Of a stretch of DNA of 10,991 nt, positions 4,291-10,991 are shown in pieces. The stretch comes from an uncultured Collinsella sp. (GTDB lineage: Bacteria > Actinomycetota > Coriobacteriia > Coriobacteriales > Coriobacteriaceae). The position numbers were made by a program, and so were the translations under genes. A model generated the notes under the pieces. That model had not been told where the DNA came from. It did no database searches and worked only from the letters and a program-made list of their open reading frames with translations. The stretch is from the NCBI GenBank assembly GCA_902470835.1, contig CABRHR010000067.1:1-10991 (forward strand). Reading direction: 5' to 3'. Within the stretch, counting starts at the first letter, position 1; each line of letters begins with the position of its first letter.

Positions 4291-7121
4291 TGGCTGCCAA
4301 ACTCATCGATCTTTCCTTTACGCTCAACGGCCGCAAGGTCAAGGTTCAGATTGCCCCCGATACCATGCTCTTCGCGCTGCTGCGCGAGCAGGGATGCGCG
4401 TCGGTGCGCTGCGCCTGCGAGACCACCAACTGCGGCCTGTGCACGGTGTGGCTCGACGGCGACCCGGTGCTGAGCTGCTCGGTTCCGGCTGCGCGCGTCG
4501 AGGGCCGCTCCATCACCACGCTCGAGGGTCTCAAGGCCGAGTCCGAGGCGCTCGCCCGCGCGATGGCCGCCGAAGGCGCCGAGCAGTGCGGTTTTTGCGC
4601 CCCCGGCCTTATCATGAACGTGCTGGCGCTCGCCCGCGCCGCCAAGGAGGATCCGAGCCTTGTCGCCACGCGCGAGGAGCTTTCGCGCCAGCTGGCCGGC
4701 AACCTCTGCCGCTGCAGCGGCTACGAGAGCCAGCTGCGCGCCATCGTGCGCTTCCTCAACGAGTCCGGCGTGCAGGTGGGCTTTGAGATGCCCGAGCTGC
4801 CGGTCAACGACACGAGCTCCGACGGCGTCTCCTACAAGCAGATCACCCACAAGCAGCCCAAGAAGGACTCGAAGGCCTTGCTCGAGGGTCGTCCCGTCTA
4901 TACGGGCGACCTGGTGCCCGCCGGCGCCCTGATCGTCAAGCTCAAGCGCAGCCCGTATGCGCGCGCCAAGATCCGCTCCATCGATACGTCGCGCGCCCTG
5001 AAGGTGCCCGGCGTCGTGGGCGTCTACACCTACGAGGACGTGCCCAAGCGCCGCTTTACTATTGCCGGACAGAGCTATCCGCAGCCGAGTCCCTACGACC
5101 GCCTGATCCTCGAGAACCTCGTGCGCTACCAAAACGAGGAGGTGGCGATTGTCGCCGCCGAGACCGAGGAGGCCGCCGACAAGGCGCTCAAGCTCATCAA
5201 GGTCGATTACGAGGTGCTTGAGCCGCTGCTCGACTTTACCCAGGCGCTCGATAACGACATCGTGGTCCACCCCGAGGGCGACGTGACCTTTATGTTCCCG
5301 CAGGGCGGCGACGTGCCGCGCAACCTGGTGTGCAGCGGTACCAGCGACTTTGGCGACCTGGACGAGGCCTTCGCCCAGAGCGACATCGTGTTCACCCGCA
5401 CCTACACCAGCCAGGCCACGCAGACCGCGCCCATGGAGACCTTCCGTGCCTTCGCGACGACCGACGCGTTCGGCCGCATCTCGGTGACCACCTCCACACA
5501 GGTGCCCTTCCACGTGCGCCGCATGGTCGCGCAGTCGCTCGACATCCCGCAGTCGCAGGTGCAGGTCATCAAGCCGCGCATCGGCGGCGGCTTTGGCTCC
5601 AAGCAGACGGGCTGCTGCGAGATCTTCGTGGCGTTCGTCACCCAGCAGTCCGGCCGTCCCAGCTACTGCTGCTACACCCGCGAGGAGACCATCACCGCGG
5701 GCAACTCGCGCCACCAGATGCAGATGACCGTTAAGCTGGGTGCCATGAACGACGGCACCATCACGGCCATCGATCTGCACACGCTGTCCAACGCCGGCGC
5801 GTACGGCGAACACGCTACCACGACGATCGGCCTTTCGGGCCACAAGAGCCTGCCCATCTACAACCATGTGAAGGCGAGCCGCTTTAGCTGGGACGCCGTC
5901 TACACCAATACCAACCGCGGCGGCGCGTATCGCGGCTACGGTGCCACCCAGGGCCAGTTTGCCGTGGAGAGCGCCGTCAACGAGCTCGCCGACATGTTGC
6001 ACATGGACCCCGCCGACCTGCGCCTTAAGAACATGGTGCACGAGGGCGAGATCATGCCGCAGTACTACAACGAGAAGCTCAACGCCTGCGCGCTCGACCG
6101 TTGCCTGCTGCGCGCGATGGACATGATCGGCTGGCGCGACAAGCCGCTGGCCGTCGACCTGGGCGACCGCGTGCGTGCTCTGGGCTGTGCGCTCACCATG
6201 CAGGGCTCGGGCATTTCCAACGTGGACATCGCCGGCATCGACATGCGCCTGGAAGAGGACGGCTTCATTACCATCGGTACCGGCGCCACCGATAACGGCA
6301 TGGGCGTCGACACGATTCTGGCGCAGATTGCCGCCGAGGAGCTGGGCGTGGAGAGCTCGCTTATCGTGGTGCGCGGCGTGGACACCGATGTGTCGCCGTT
6401 CGACGCCGGCTCGTACGCGAGCTCGGGCACGTACGTGACGGGCCTTGCCGCCAAGAACGCCGCGACCGAGCTGCGCGAGAAGATTTGCGCCAAGGCCGCC
6501 CAGATGTGGGACGTGGACGCCGCCGATGTGGTCTTTGATGGTCAGTACGTGCGCCTGTCCGACGAGCGTGCCGCGCGCGAGCAGAACCGCTACCTCACGC
6601 TGCGCGACTTTGCCAACCTGTGCGTCAAGAACATCGCGGGCGGCGACGCGCTCACCTCGCATGCCTCTGCCTGCCTGCCCGTTTCGCCTCCGCCGTTTAT
6701 GGCCGGCATTGCCGAGGTCGAGGTCGACAAGGCCACCGGCAAGGTGACCGTGGTGGACTACGCGGCGGCTGTCGACTGCGGCACCGTTATCAACGAGGCG
6801 CTCGCGCGCGTCCAGGCCGAGGGCGGCATTGCCCAGGGTATCGGCCACGCGCTCTACGAGATCGTCGAGCACGATGAGCGCGGCCGTCTGCGCACCGGCA
6901 ACTTTATGAGCTACAAGCTGCCCACGCGCCTGGATATCGGCAGCATTCGCGTGGCCTTTGAGCCGAGTTACGAGCCGACGGGCCCGTTTGGCGCTAAGTC
7001 GATCGGCGAGGTCGTCATCAACACGCCGCTCGCCGCCGTGGCCTCGGCCGTGGCGCACGCCACCGGCCACCAGGTTCGCTCGCTGCCGATCACGCCCGAG
7101 AAGGCCCTGCTGGGGGAGTAG
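4290..7121 (+). CDS. xdhD: Fused 2Fe-2S and molybdopterin subunit, xanthine dehydrogenase family (XdhD-like)
   Basis: A single 943-aa chain joins the two parts that are separate in many relatives; E. coli XdhD is a similar fusion of about 956 aa. The ferredoxin-like cluster uses Cys43, 48, 51 and 63 (CETTNCGLC then LSC). The second cluster uses Cys100, 103, 140 and 142 (QCGFCAPG and LCRCSGY). The Mo domain starts near residue 190 with VYTGDL. GGGFGSKQ lies at 432-439, RGGAYRGYG with Arg548 matches the conserved active-site Arg, and GAKSIGE ends in Glu907, the general base that activates the Mo-bound water. Where xanthine dehydrogenases usually have Glu after GGGFGGK, this protein has Gln439. 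E. coli-type XdhD/YgfM pairs are classed among selenium-dependent Mo hydroxylases or putative selenate reductases; the true substrate is unsettled. GAGG (4279-4282) precedes the start, and the one-base overlap couples it to the FAD gene. Cytosolic; no Tat signal is seen. Confidence 0.92.
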   Translation: MAAKLIDLSFTLNGRKVKVQIAPDTMLFALLREQGCASVRCACETTNCGLCTVWLDGDPVLSCSVPAARVEGRSITTLEGLKAESEALARAMAAEGAEQCGFCAPGLIMNVLALARAAKEDPSLVATREELSRQLAGNLCRCSGYESQLRAIVRFLNESGVQVGFEMPELPVNDTSSDGVSYKQITHKQPKKDSKALLEGRPVYTGDLVPAGALIVKLKRSPYARAKIRSIDTSRALKVPGVVGVYTYEDVPKRRFTIAGQSYPQPSPYDRLILENLVRYQNEEVAIVAAETEEAADKALKLIKVDYEVLEPLLDFTQALDNDIVVHPEGDVTFMFPQGGDVPRNLVCSGTSDFGDLDEAFAQSDIVFTRTYTSQATQTAPMETFRAFATTDAFGRISVTTSTQVPFHVRRMVAQSLDIPQSQVQVIKPRIGGGFGSKQTGCCEIFVAFVTQQSGRPSYCCYTREETITAGNSRHQMQMTVKLGAMNDGTITAIDLHTLSNAGAYGEHATTTIGLSGHKSLPIYNHVKASRFSWDAVYTNTNRGGAYRGYGATQGQFAVESAVNELADMLHMDPADLRLKNMVHEGEIMPQYYNEKLNACALDRCLLRAMDMIGWRDKPLAVDLGDRVRALGCALTMQGSGISNVDIAGIDMRLEEDGFITIGTGATDNGMGVDTILAQIAAEELGVESSLIVVRGVDTDVSPFDAGSYASSGTYVTGLAAKNAATELREKICAKAAQMWDVDAADVVFDGQYVRLSDERAAREQNRYLTLRDFANLCVKNIAGGDALTSHASACLPVSPPPFMAGIAEVEVDKATGKVTVVDYAAAVDCGTVINEALARVQAEGGIAQGIGHALYEIVEHDERGRLRTGNFMSYKLPTRLDIGSIRVAFEPSYEPTGPFGAKSIGEVVINTPLAAVASAVAHATGHQVRSLPITPEKALLGE

Positions 7122-7130
7122 GCGAGCTGG

Positions 7131-7241
7131 GGGTAGCTAATTTGGGACGGGGCCATTTTAGCTACCCCAGCCGTTAATTGGCCAACCATTCGCGCTATCA
7201 GCCGGGGTAGCTAAAATAGCCCCGTCCCAAATTAGCTACCC
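7131..7241. repeat. Long inverted repeat (REP/MITE-like), copy 2
   Basis: Bases 7131-7168 pair with 7204-7241, 38 bp with one mismatch (C7154 against A7218), around a 35-base loop. Each arm begins GGGTAGCTAA and ends TTAGCTACCC or the near equivalent, so the motif occurs four times in alternating orientation. The central core TTTGGGACGGGGC is shared with the element at 192-303. It begins nine bases after the xdhD-like stop and has no ORF inside. It might act as a transcript-end hairpin or block 3' decay, but the lack of a T run argues against a classic terminator. Confidence 0.88.
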
Positions 7242-7311
7242 TTCCCTCCGATGGGCACTCGTGGTGAGGTCGTGAGCCTAAAAACGTGTGCGTGCGCTTG
7301 CCGTTCGTATC

Positions 7312-7320
7312 TGCTATCAT
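7312..7320 (+). promoter_or_regulatory. Possible extended -10 promoter of tRNA-Leu
   Basis: TGC followed by TATCAT (7315-7320) is an extended -10 element, 19 bases before the mature tRNA 5' end. The zone 17 bases upstream shows no clear -35 hexamer. Confidence 0.4.
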
Positions 7321-7339
7321 TCCTAATCTGTGCGCTCAT

Positions 7340-7423
7340 GCGGGCGTGGCGGAATTGGTAGACGCGCCAGATTTAGGTTCTGGTGGGATTCCCGTGAAGG
7401 TTCGAGTCCTTTCGCCCGCACCA
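7340..7423 (+). tRNA. tRNA-Leu (UAG)
   Basis: Acceptor GCGGGCG (7340-7346) pairs with CGCCCGC (7413-7419), followed by A73 and encoded CCA (7421-7423). The D loop carries AATTGGTAGA. Anticodon stem CCAGA/TCTGG closes loop TTTAGGT with anticodon TAG (7374-7376), reading CUN leucine codons. A variable arm of class II length (GGGATTCCC zone) and a TTCGAGT T loop follow. The fold is complete and looks functional. Confidence 0.96.
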
Positions 7424-7424
7424 T

Positions 7425-7462
7425 CGCACTTGCGTCGGCCCTGGCCGTCGCGACACTTTGTT
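7425..7462 (+). terminator. Weak terminator candidate after tRNA-Leu
   Basis: CGGCC and GGCCG lie around a two-base loop, flanked by GCG/CGC across a T.T mismatch, just downstream of the tRNA. The following sequence ACACTTTGTT is only weakly T-rich, so readthrough into tig is possible. Confidence 0.25.
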
Positions 7463-7502
7463 GCATAAAGGTACCAGCACCTCAGATAAGCTGGGCAGTA
7501 TG

Positions 7503-7508
7503 AGGAGG
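7503..7508 (+). promoter_or_regulatory. Shine-Dalgarno of tig
   Basis: AGGAGG lies six bases before TTG 7515 and three before GTG 7512. It overlaps the ATG at 7500-7502 and so argues against that start. The spacing favours TTG. Confidence 0.7.
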
Positions 7509-7514
7509 AACGTG

Positions 7515-8813
7515 TTGAACATCACCGCTTCTGACGTCAAGGACGCCAAGCTCACCGCTACGGTCACCATCCCGGCCGTCGACGTCGACGCCGCGATCAA
7601 GAAGGCCTACAAGGACACCGCCAAGAAGTATCGCTTCCCGGGCTTCCGCGCCGGCAAGGCTCCCCGTCCGGTCATCGACTCTGCTCTTGGCGCCGAGGCT
7701 ACCCTCGCTCAGGCCACCAACGACCTGATCGCCGCCAACGAGCCCGCCGTCCTCAACGAGCTGGACATCGTCCCCACCAAGAACGGTGACTACAAGGAGC
7801 TCGACCTCGCCAAGGATCACGAGGACTACACCTACACCGTCGAGTTCTCCCTGCGTCCCGCCGCTGAGCTCTCCTCCTTCGACGCTGTCGAGATCGAGAT
7901 GCCCCCTGCGGAGGTCACCGAGTCCGAGATCAACAACCAGGTCGAGATGCTCCTCAACTACCGTGCCACCTTCGAGGACGTCGAGGGTCGCGCCGTCGAG
8001 GCCGAGGACTACGTTACTGTCGACCTCAAGGCCGTCGAGAACGCCGACAACTTCGCCGCCGAGGGCCGCATGCTCATCGCCGGCAGCGACAGCAACCCCA
8101 AGGAGTTCAACGAGGCCCTGATCGGCGCTAACGTCGACGACGTCAAGACCGTCACCTGGATCGACGAGGTCGAGGAGGGCGAGGAGGCCGAGACTCACAC
8201 CGCCGAGGTCACCGTCAAGGGCATCAAGGTCCGCAACACCCCCGAGCTCACCGACGAGCTCGTCAAGTCCGACTTTGGCTTCGACAGCATCGACGCCATG
8301 CGCGACGCCATCAAGATCGAGATCGAGCAGGACAAGGCTTCCCGCCTCCCGGCCGAGAAGGAGAACCGTTGCGTCTCCGCTCTCGCCGAGCGCCTGCAGC
8401 TCGACGAGATGGACGCCGACTACGAGCAGTCCGTCTTTGAGGAGCTTGGCCAGAACTTCCTGTCCAACCTCGCTGCCCGCGGCATGACCCTGGACACCTG
8501 GCTGCCCGCTTCCGGTCTGACCATGGAGCAGTTCATCGGCGACCTGCACAAGCAGGCCAACGACGTCGCTCGTGAGTCCCTGGCTCTCGACGCCCTCGCC
8601 CGCGAGCTCAAGATCGAGGTCACCGAGGACGACATCAACGCCGAGTTCGAGAAGGCTGGCGTCAAGGACGTCGAGGCTTCCAAGGCCGAGTTCATCGCCG
8701 ATGGCCGCATGCCTGCCGTCCGCGAGTCCATCCGTCGCTCCAAGGCCGTCGACCACCTGGTCGAGAACGCCAAGGTGACCGAGGTCGACGAGACCGCCAA
8801 GGACGCCGAGTAA
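7515..8813 (+). CDS. tig: Trigger factor, ribosome-associated chaperone
   Basis: Binds ribosomal protein uL23 at the tunnel exit and shields nascent chains in the cytosol. With a TTG start at 7515 the protein is 432 aa, the same length as the E. coli protein, and the ribosome-binding signature GFRAGKAP falls at 43-50, the same numbers as in E. coli. This agreement, together with AGGAGG six bases upstream, is why I chose this rare start; GTG 7512 and ATG 7500 are alternatives. Order: ribosome-binding domain (1 to about 110), a peptidyl-prolyl isomerase domain region (about 150-240), then helical arms to the C-terminus. The isomerase region is divergent: the family pattern PGFE is not seen (the aligned stretch reads NPKEFNEALIG) and the VTFPExY motif reads VTWIDEV. 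Isomerase activity may be reduced or lost, while the chaperone function need not be. The protein is very acidic. It heads the common tig-clpP-clpX order. Confidence 0.96.
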   Translation: MNITASDVKDAKLTATVTIPAVDVDAAIKKAYKDTAKKYRFPGFRAGKAPRPVIDSALGAEATLAQATNDLIAANEPAVLNELDIVPTKNGDYKELDLAKDHEDYTYTVEFSLRPAAELSSFDAVEIEMPPAEVTESEINNQVEMLLNYRATFEDVEGRAVEAEDYVTVDLKAVENADNFAAEGRMLIAGSDSNPKEFNEALIGANVDDVKTVTWIDEVEEGEEAETHTAEVTVKGIKVRNTPELTDELVKSDFGFDSIDAMRDAIKIEIEQDKASRLPAEKENRCVSALAERLQLDEMDADYEQSVFEELGQNFLSNLAARGMTLDTWLPASGLTMEQFIGDLHKQANDVARESLALDALARELKIEVTEDDINAEFEKAGVKDVEASKAEFIADGRMPAVRESIRRSKAVDHLVENAKVTEVDETAKDAE

Positions 8814-8889
8814 TTCTCGCCACCTTGCCCGCGAGCGCATGCGTGCGCCCATGATGGGGTAAAGTTATACACCGGTTATCCGGTTGCTT

Positions 8890-8930
8890 CGTACGGTGCC
8901 AGCCAATGCATAGCATGCGGGCACCGTACG
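8890..8930. terminator. Strong hairpin between tig and clpP
   Basis: CGTACGGTGCC (8890-8900) pairs perfectly with GGCACCGTACG (8920-8930), 11 bp, with a 19-base loop that contains a smaller ATGC/GCAT pairing. Only TTTAT follows, so it could be an intrinsic terminator of tig or a leader hairpin for clpP. A small palindrome ACCGG-TTAT-CCGGT lies just upstream (8871-8884), and TTATAC (8865-8870) could be a -10 element. I see no CIRCE or other known heat-shock operator. Confidence 0.55.
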
Positions 8931-8976
8931 TTTATCTAGAACCAATTTGGTCCGCAAGAGAGAAATGGAGATGCGT

Positions 8977-9597
8977 ATGATCGCCAAGTTCGATTCCGCC
9001 CTCGTGCCATACGTTATCGAGCAGACGCCGCGCGGCGAGCGCAGCTACGATATCTATTCGCGCCTGCTCAACGACCGCATCATCTTTTTGGGCGAGGAGA
9101 TCAACTCCGTCAGTGCCAACCTGGTCGTTGCCCAGCTGCTGCATCTTGAGAGCCAGGATGCCGAGAAGGATATCTCGCTCTACATCAATTCGCCCGGCGG
9201 CGAGGTCTATTCCGGCCTGGCGATTCTGGACACCATGAACTTCATCAAGCCGCAGGTCTCCACCATCTGCGTCGGCATGGCCGCGTCCATGGCCGCCGTG
9301 CTGCTCTCGGCCGGCGCCAAGGGCAAGCGCTTCTGCCTACCGCACTCCAAGGTCATGATTCACCAGCCCAGCGGCGGTGCCCAGGGTCAGCAGACCGAGA
9401 TCGAGATCGTGGCCGAGGAGATCAAGAAGACTCGCCGCGAGCTCAACCAGATCCTGTCCGACGCCTCGGGCCAGCCCATCGAGAAGGTCCAGGCCGACAC
9501 CGAGCGCGACAACTACCTGACCGCTTCCGAGGCCCTCGACTACGGCCTGATCGACCGTATCGTCACCTCGCGCGACCTCGCCGCGAAGGACGCCTAG
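8977..9597 (+). CDS. clpP: ATP-dependent Clp protease proteolytic subunit
   Basis: Serine peptidase that forms a double heptameric barrel and degrades proteins fed by ClpX or ClpC in the cytosol. From ATG 8977 it is 206 aa, the usual length. The catalytic triad is visible: Ser104 in GMAASMA, His129 in MIHQPSGG and Asp178 in ERDNYLTASEALDYGLID. The N-terminal segment LVPYVIEQTPRGERSYDIYSRLL is typical of the axial loop and first helix, and INSPGGEVYSG is the oxyanion-side strand. Several in-frame starts exist (8965, 8971, 8977, and TTG 8947); 8977 has TGGAG six bases upstream and gives the usual short N-terminus, but a few extra residues are possible. clpX begins two bases after its stop, so the two are cotranscribed. 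Confidence 0.97.
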   Translation: MIAKFDSALVPYVIEQTPRGERSYDIYSRLLNDRIIFLGEEINSVSANLVVAQLLHLESQDAEKDISLYINSPGGEVYSGLAILDTMNFIKPQVSTICVGMAASMAAVLLSAGAKGKRFCLPHSKVMIHQPSGGAQGQQTEIEIVAEEIKKTRRELNQILSDASGQPIEKVQADTERDNYLTASEALDYGLIDRIVTSRDLAAKDA

Positions 9598-9598
9598 G

Positions 9599-10991
9599 AT
9601 GGCAGGAAACATGCAGGACAACTTTGACGAGAACGGCAACCCCATCCGCTGCTCCTTTTGCGGAAAAGAGCAGGGCCAGGTTCGTCGCCTCGTAAAGGGC
9701 CCGACCAACATCTTTATCTGTGACGAGTGCGTCGCCGCCTGTTCCGAGATTCTGGAGGAGTCGCTGGCTTCGGACTTTATGGACGCTGCCCGCAACGGCA
9801 AGCTGCCAGGCTTCCTCAACGACCACGGTCAGGCTGCATCCCAGCCCGCCGTGGACCCTGAGACCGAGGGCTTTGAGCTTGAGGACGACCGTCAGGTCAT
9901 CACGCACGTGCCGACGCCGCACGAGATCTATGACGAGCTTTCGGCCTATGTTATGGGTCAGGAGGACGCCAAGCGCGCCATGTCGGTGGCCGTGTACAAC
10001 CACTATCGTCGCGTGATCGAGGGCGGCGCCGCGGTGTCTGCCTTTGACGACGGTATGGGCTCGCAGTTCGACGACGATATGGACGAGGTAGAGCTCGCCA
10101 AGTCTAACATCCTGCTGCTCGGTCCCACCGGTACCGGTAAGACCCTGCTCGCCCAGACGCTCGCGCGCATCCTCGAGGTGCCGTTTGCCATCGCCGACGC
10201 TACCGCGCTTACCGAGGCCGGCTACGTGGGCGAGGACGTGGAGAACATCCTGCTCAAGCTCATCAATGCTGCCGATGGCGACATTGAGCGCGCGCAGGTG
10301 GGCATTATCTACGTGGACGAGATCGATAAGATCGCCCGCAAGGCCGAGAACCTCTCCATCACCCGCGATGTTTCGGGCGAGGGCGTTCAGCAGGCGCTGC
10401 TTAAGATTCTTGAGGGCACGGTGGCAAGCGTTCCGCCCACCGGCGGCCGCAAGCATCCCCAGCAGGAGCTGCTGCAGATCGATACGACCAACATCCTGTT
10501 CATCTGCGGTGGTGCCTTTGTGGGTCTGGACAAGATCATTGCCGATCGCGTGGGCAACAAGGGCGTGGGCTTCAACTCTGAGATCGCCGGTCCCACCTCG
10601 GTCGACGAGAACGACCTGCTGCGTCAGGTGCTCCCGCAGGACCTCAACGCCTTTGGCATGATCCCCGAGTTTGTGGGACGTACGCCCGTCGTCACCCAGA
10701 CGCAGGCGCTTGACGAGGACGACCTGGTGTCGATCCTGACCGAGCCCAAGAACGCCGTGGTGCGCCAGTACCGCAAGATGTTCCAGCTCGAGGACGTTGA
10801 GCTTGAGTTTGAGGATGCCGCCCTGCACGAGATCGCCCGCATGGCGCTCGCCCGCAAGACCGGTGCCCGCGGCCTGCGCTCCATCTGCGAGGACGTGCTG
10901 CAGCAGACGATGTTCGACCTCCCCAGCGAGGAGGGCGTCACCAAGGTCATCGTGACTGAAGCCTCCGTAAAGGGTGAAGAGCAGCCCCCTG
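9599..10991 (+). CDS. clpX: ATP-dependent Clp protease ATP-binding subunit ClpX (3' end outside window)
   Basis: AAA+ unfoldase that recognises tagged substrates and threads them into ClpP. 464 residues are present, and the frame runs off the right edge without a stop. The zinc-binding domain uses Cys18, 21, 41 and 44. Walker A is GPTGTGKT (175-182), the pore loop GYVG (208-211), Walker B IIYVDE (236-241), the RKH loop 284-286 and the sensor-2 motif GARGLRS (422-428). ATG 9599 has AAGGA eight bases upstream; ATG 9611 is an alternative. Compared with E. coli ClpX as I recall it, the linker between the zinc domain and PTPHEI is about 36 residues longer. A second insertion of about 16 residues, rich in Asp (FDDGMGSQFDDDMDE, 149-163), lies just before the Walker A strand. 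These insertions do not disturb any core motif. Confidence 0.97.
   Translation, partial: MAGNMQDNFDENGNPIRCSFCGKEQGQVRRLVKGPTNIFICDECVAACSEILEESLASDFMDAARNGKLPGFLNDHGQAASQPAVDPETEGFELEDDRQVITHVPTPHEIYDELSAYVMGQEDAKRAMSVAVYNHYRRVIEGGAAVSAFDDGMGSQFDDDMDEVELAKSNILLLGPTGTGKTLLAQTLARILEVPFAIADATALTEAGYVGEDVENILLKLINAADGDIERAQVGIIYVDEIDKIARKAENLSITRDVSGEGVQQALLKILEGTVASVPPTGGRKHPQQELLQIDTTNILFICGGAFVGLDKIIADRVGNKGVGFNSEIAGPTSVDENDLLRQVLPQDLNAFGMIPEFVGRTPVVTQTQALDEDDLVSILTEPKNAVVRQYRKMFQLEDVELEFEDAALHEIARMALARKTGARGLRSICEDVLQQTMFDLPSEEGVTKVIVTEASVKGEEQPP

Noticed and set aside
4287..7070. A 927-codon open frame on the minus strand, and similar long minus-strand frames opposite gdhA, tig and clpX
   Set aside because: They lie exactly antisense to genes with clear family motifs. 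High GC at third codon positions leaves the opposite strand open. Their translations are low-complexity, rich in His, Gly, Leu, Ala and Val, and show no domain.
333..7121. In-frame UGA codons that might encode selenocysteine, given the nearby selC
   Set aside because: All the genes in this stretch are full length with normal termini and need no UGA readthrough. The stop codons are TAG or TAA.
7286..7468. Small plus-strand frame across the tRNA-Leu gene
   Set aside because: Its middle part is simply the translated tRNA sequence, a common false ORF.
1..10991. CRISPR array, prophage or complete insertion sequence
   Set aside because: No regularly spaced direct repeats, no transposase, integrase or phage gene is present. 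The only repeats are the palindromic elements listed.

Overview
The window is GC-rich, densely coded, and every gene reads on the plus strand. Codon use, compact gene spacing and gene content suggest a gut anaerobe of the Coriobacteriia, perhaps Collinsella. That placement is an inference from style and was not tested by a search.

Layout, left to right: (1) An untranslated left flank (1-332) carries a 112-bp near-perfect inverted repeat (192-303). (2) A selenocysteine tRNA gene, selC (333-429), is followed by a strong intrinsic terminator (438-493). (3) A two-gene unit encodes a molybdenum cofactor guanylyltransferase (mobA, 584-1216) and a small Cys-rich protein of the DUF3343 / putative Se/S-carrier family (1246-1641). 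(4) A short REP-like palindrome (1652-1682) precedes gdhA, an NADP-type glutamate dehydrogenase (1899-3254) with its own terminator (3279-3312). (5) A translationally coupled pair encodes an FAD-binding subunit (3376-4290) and a fused 2Fe-2S plus molybdopterin subunit of the XdhD type (4290-7121), which together should form a xanthine-dehydrogenase-family molybdenum hydroxylase. (6) A second 111-bp inverted repeat, related to the first, begins 9 bp after that operon (7131-7241). (7) tRNA-Leu(UAG) (7340-7423) follows. (8) The conserved proteostasis block tig (7515-8813), clpP (8977-9597) and clpX (from 9599) runs off the right edge.

The left two thirds form a selenium/molybdenum neighbourhood: the Sec tRNA, a Moco nucleotidylation enzyme, a putative selenium or sulfur carrier and a Mo hydroxylase of a class linked to labile selenium (selenium-dependent molybdenum hydroxylases). 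The link is a genomic-context inference. No selA, selB, selD, yqeB, yqeC or xdhC homologue lies in the window. The right third is housekeeping: trigger factor receives nascent chains and ClpXP degrades substrates.

The most unusual non-coding content is a set of palindromic elements sharing a GGGAC(A/G)GG core, which resemble REP sequences mobilised by RAYT (TnpA-REP) transposases. The most unusual protein is the DUF3343 gene product, with a seven-cysteine N-terminal tail.
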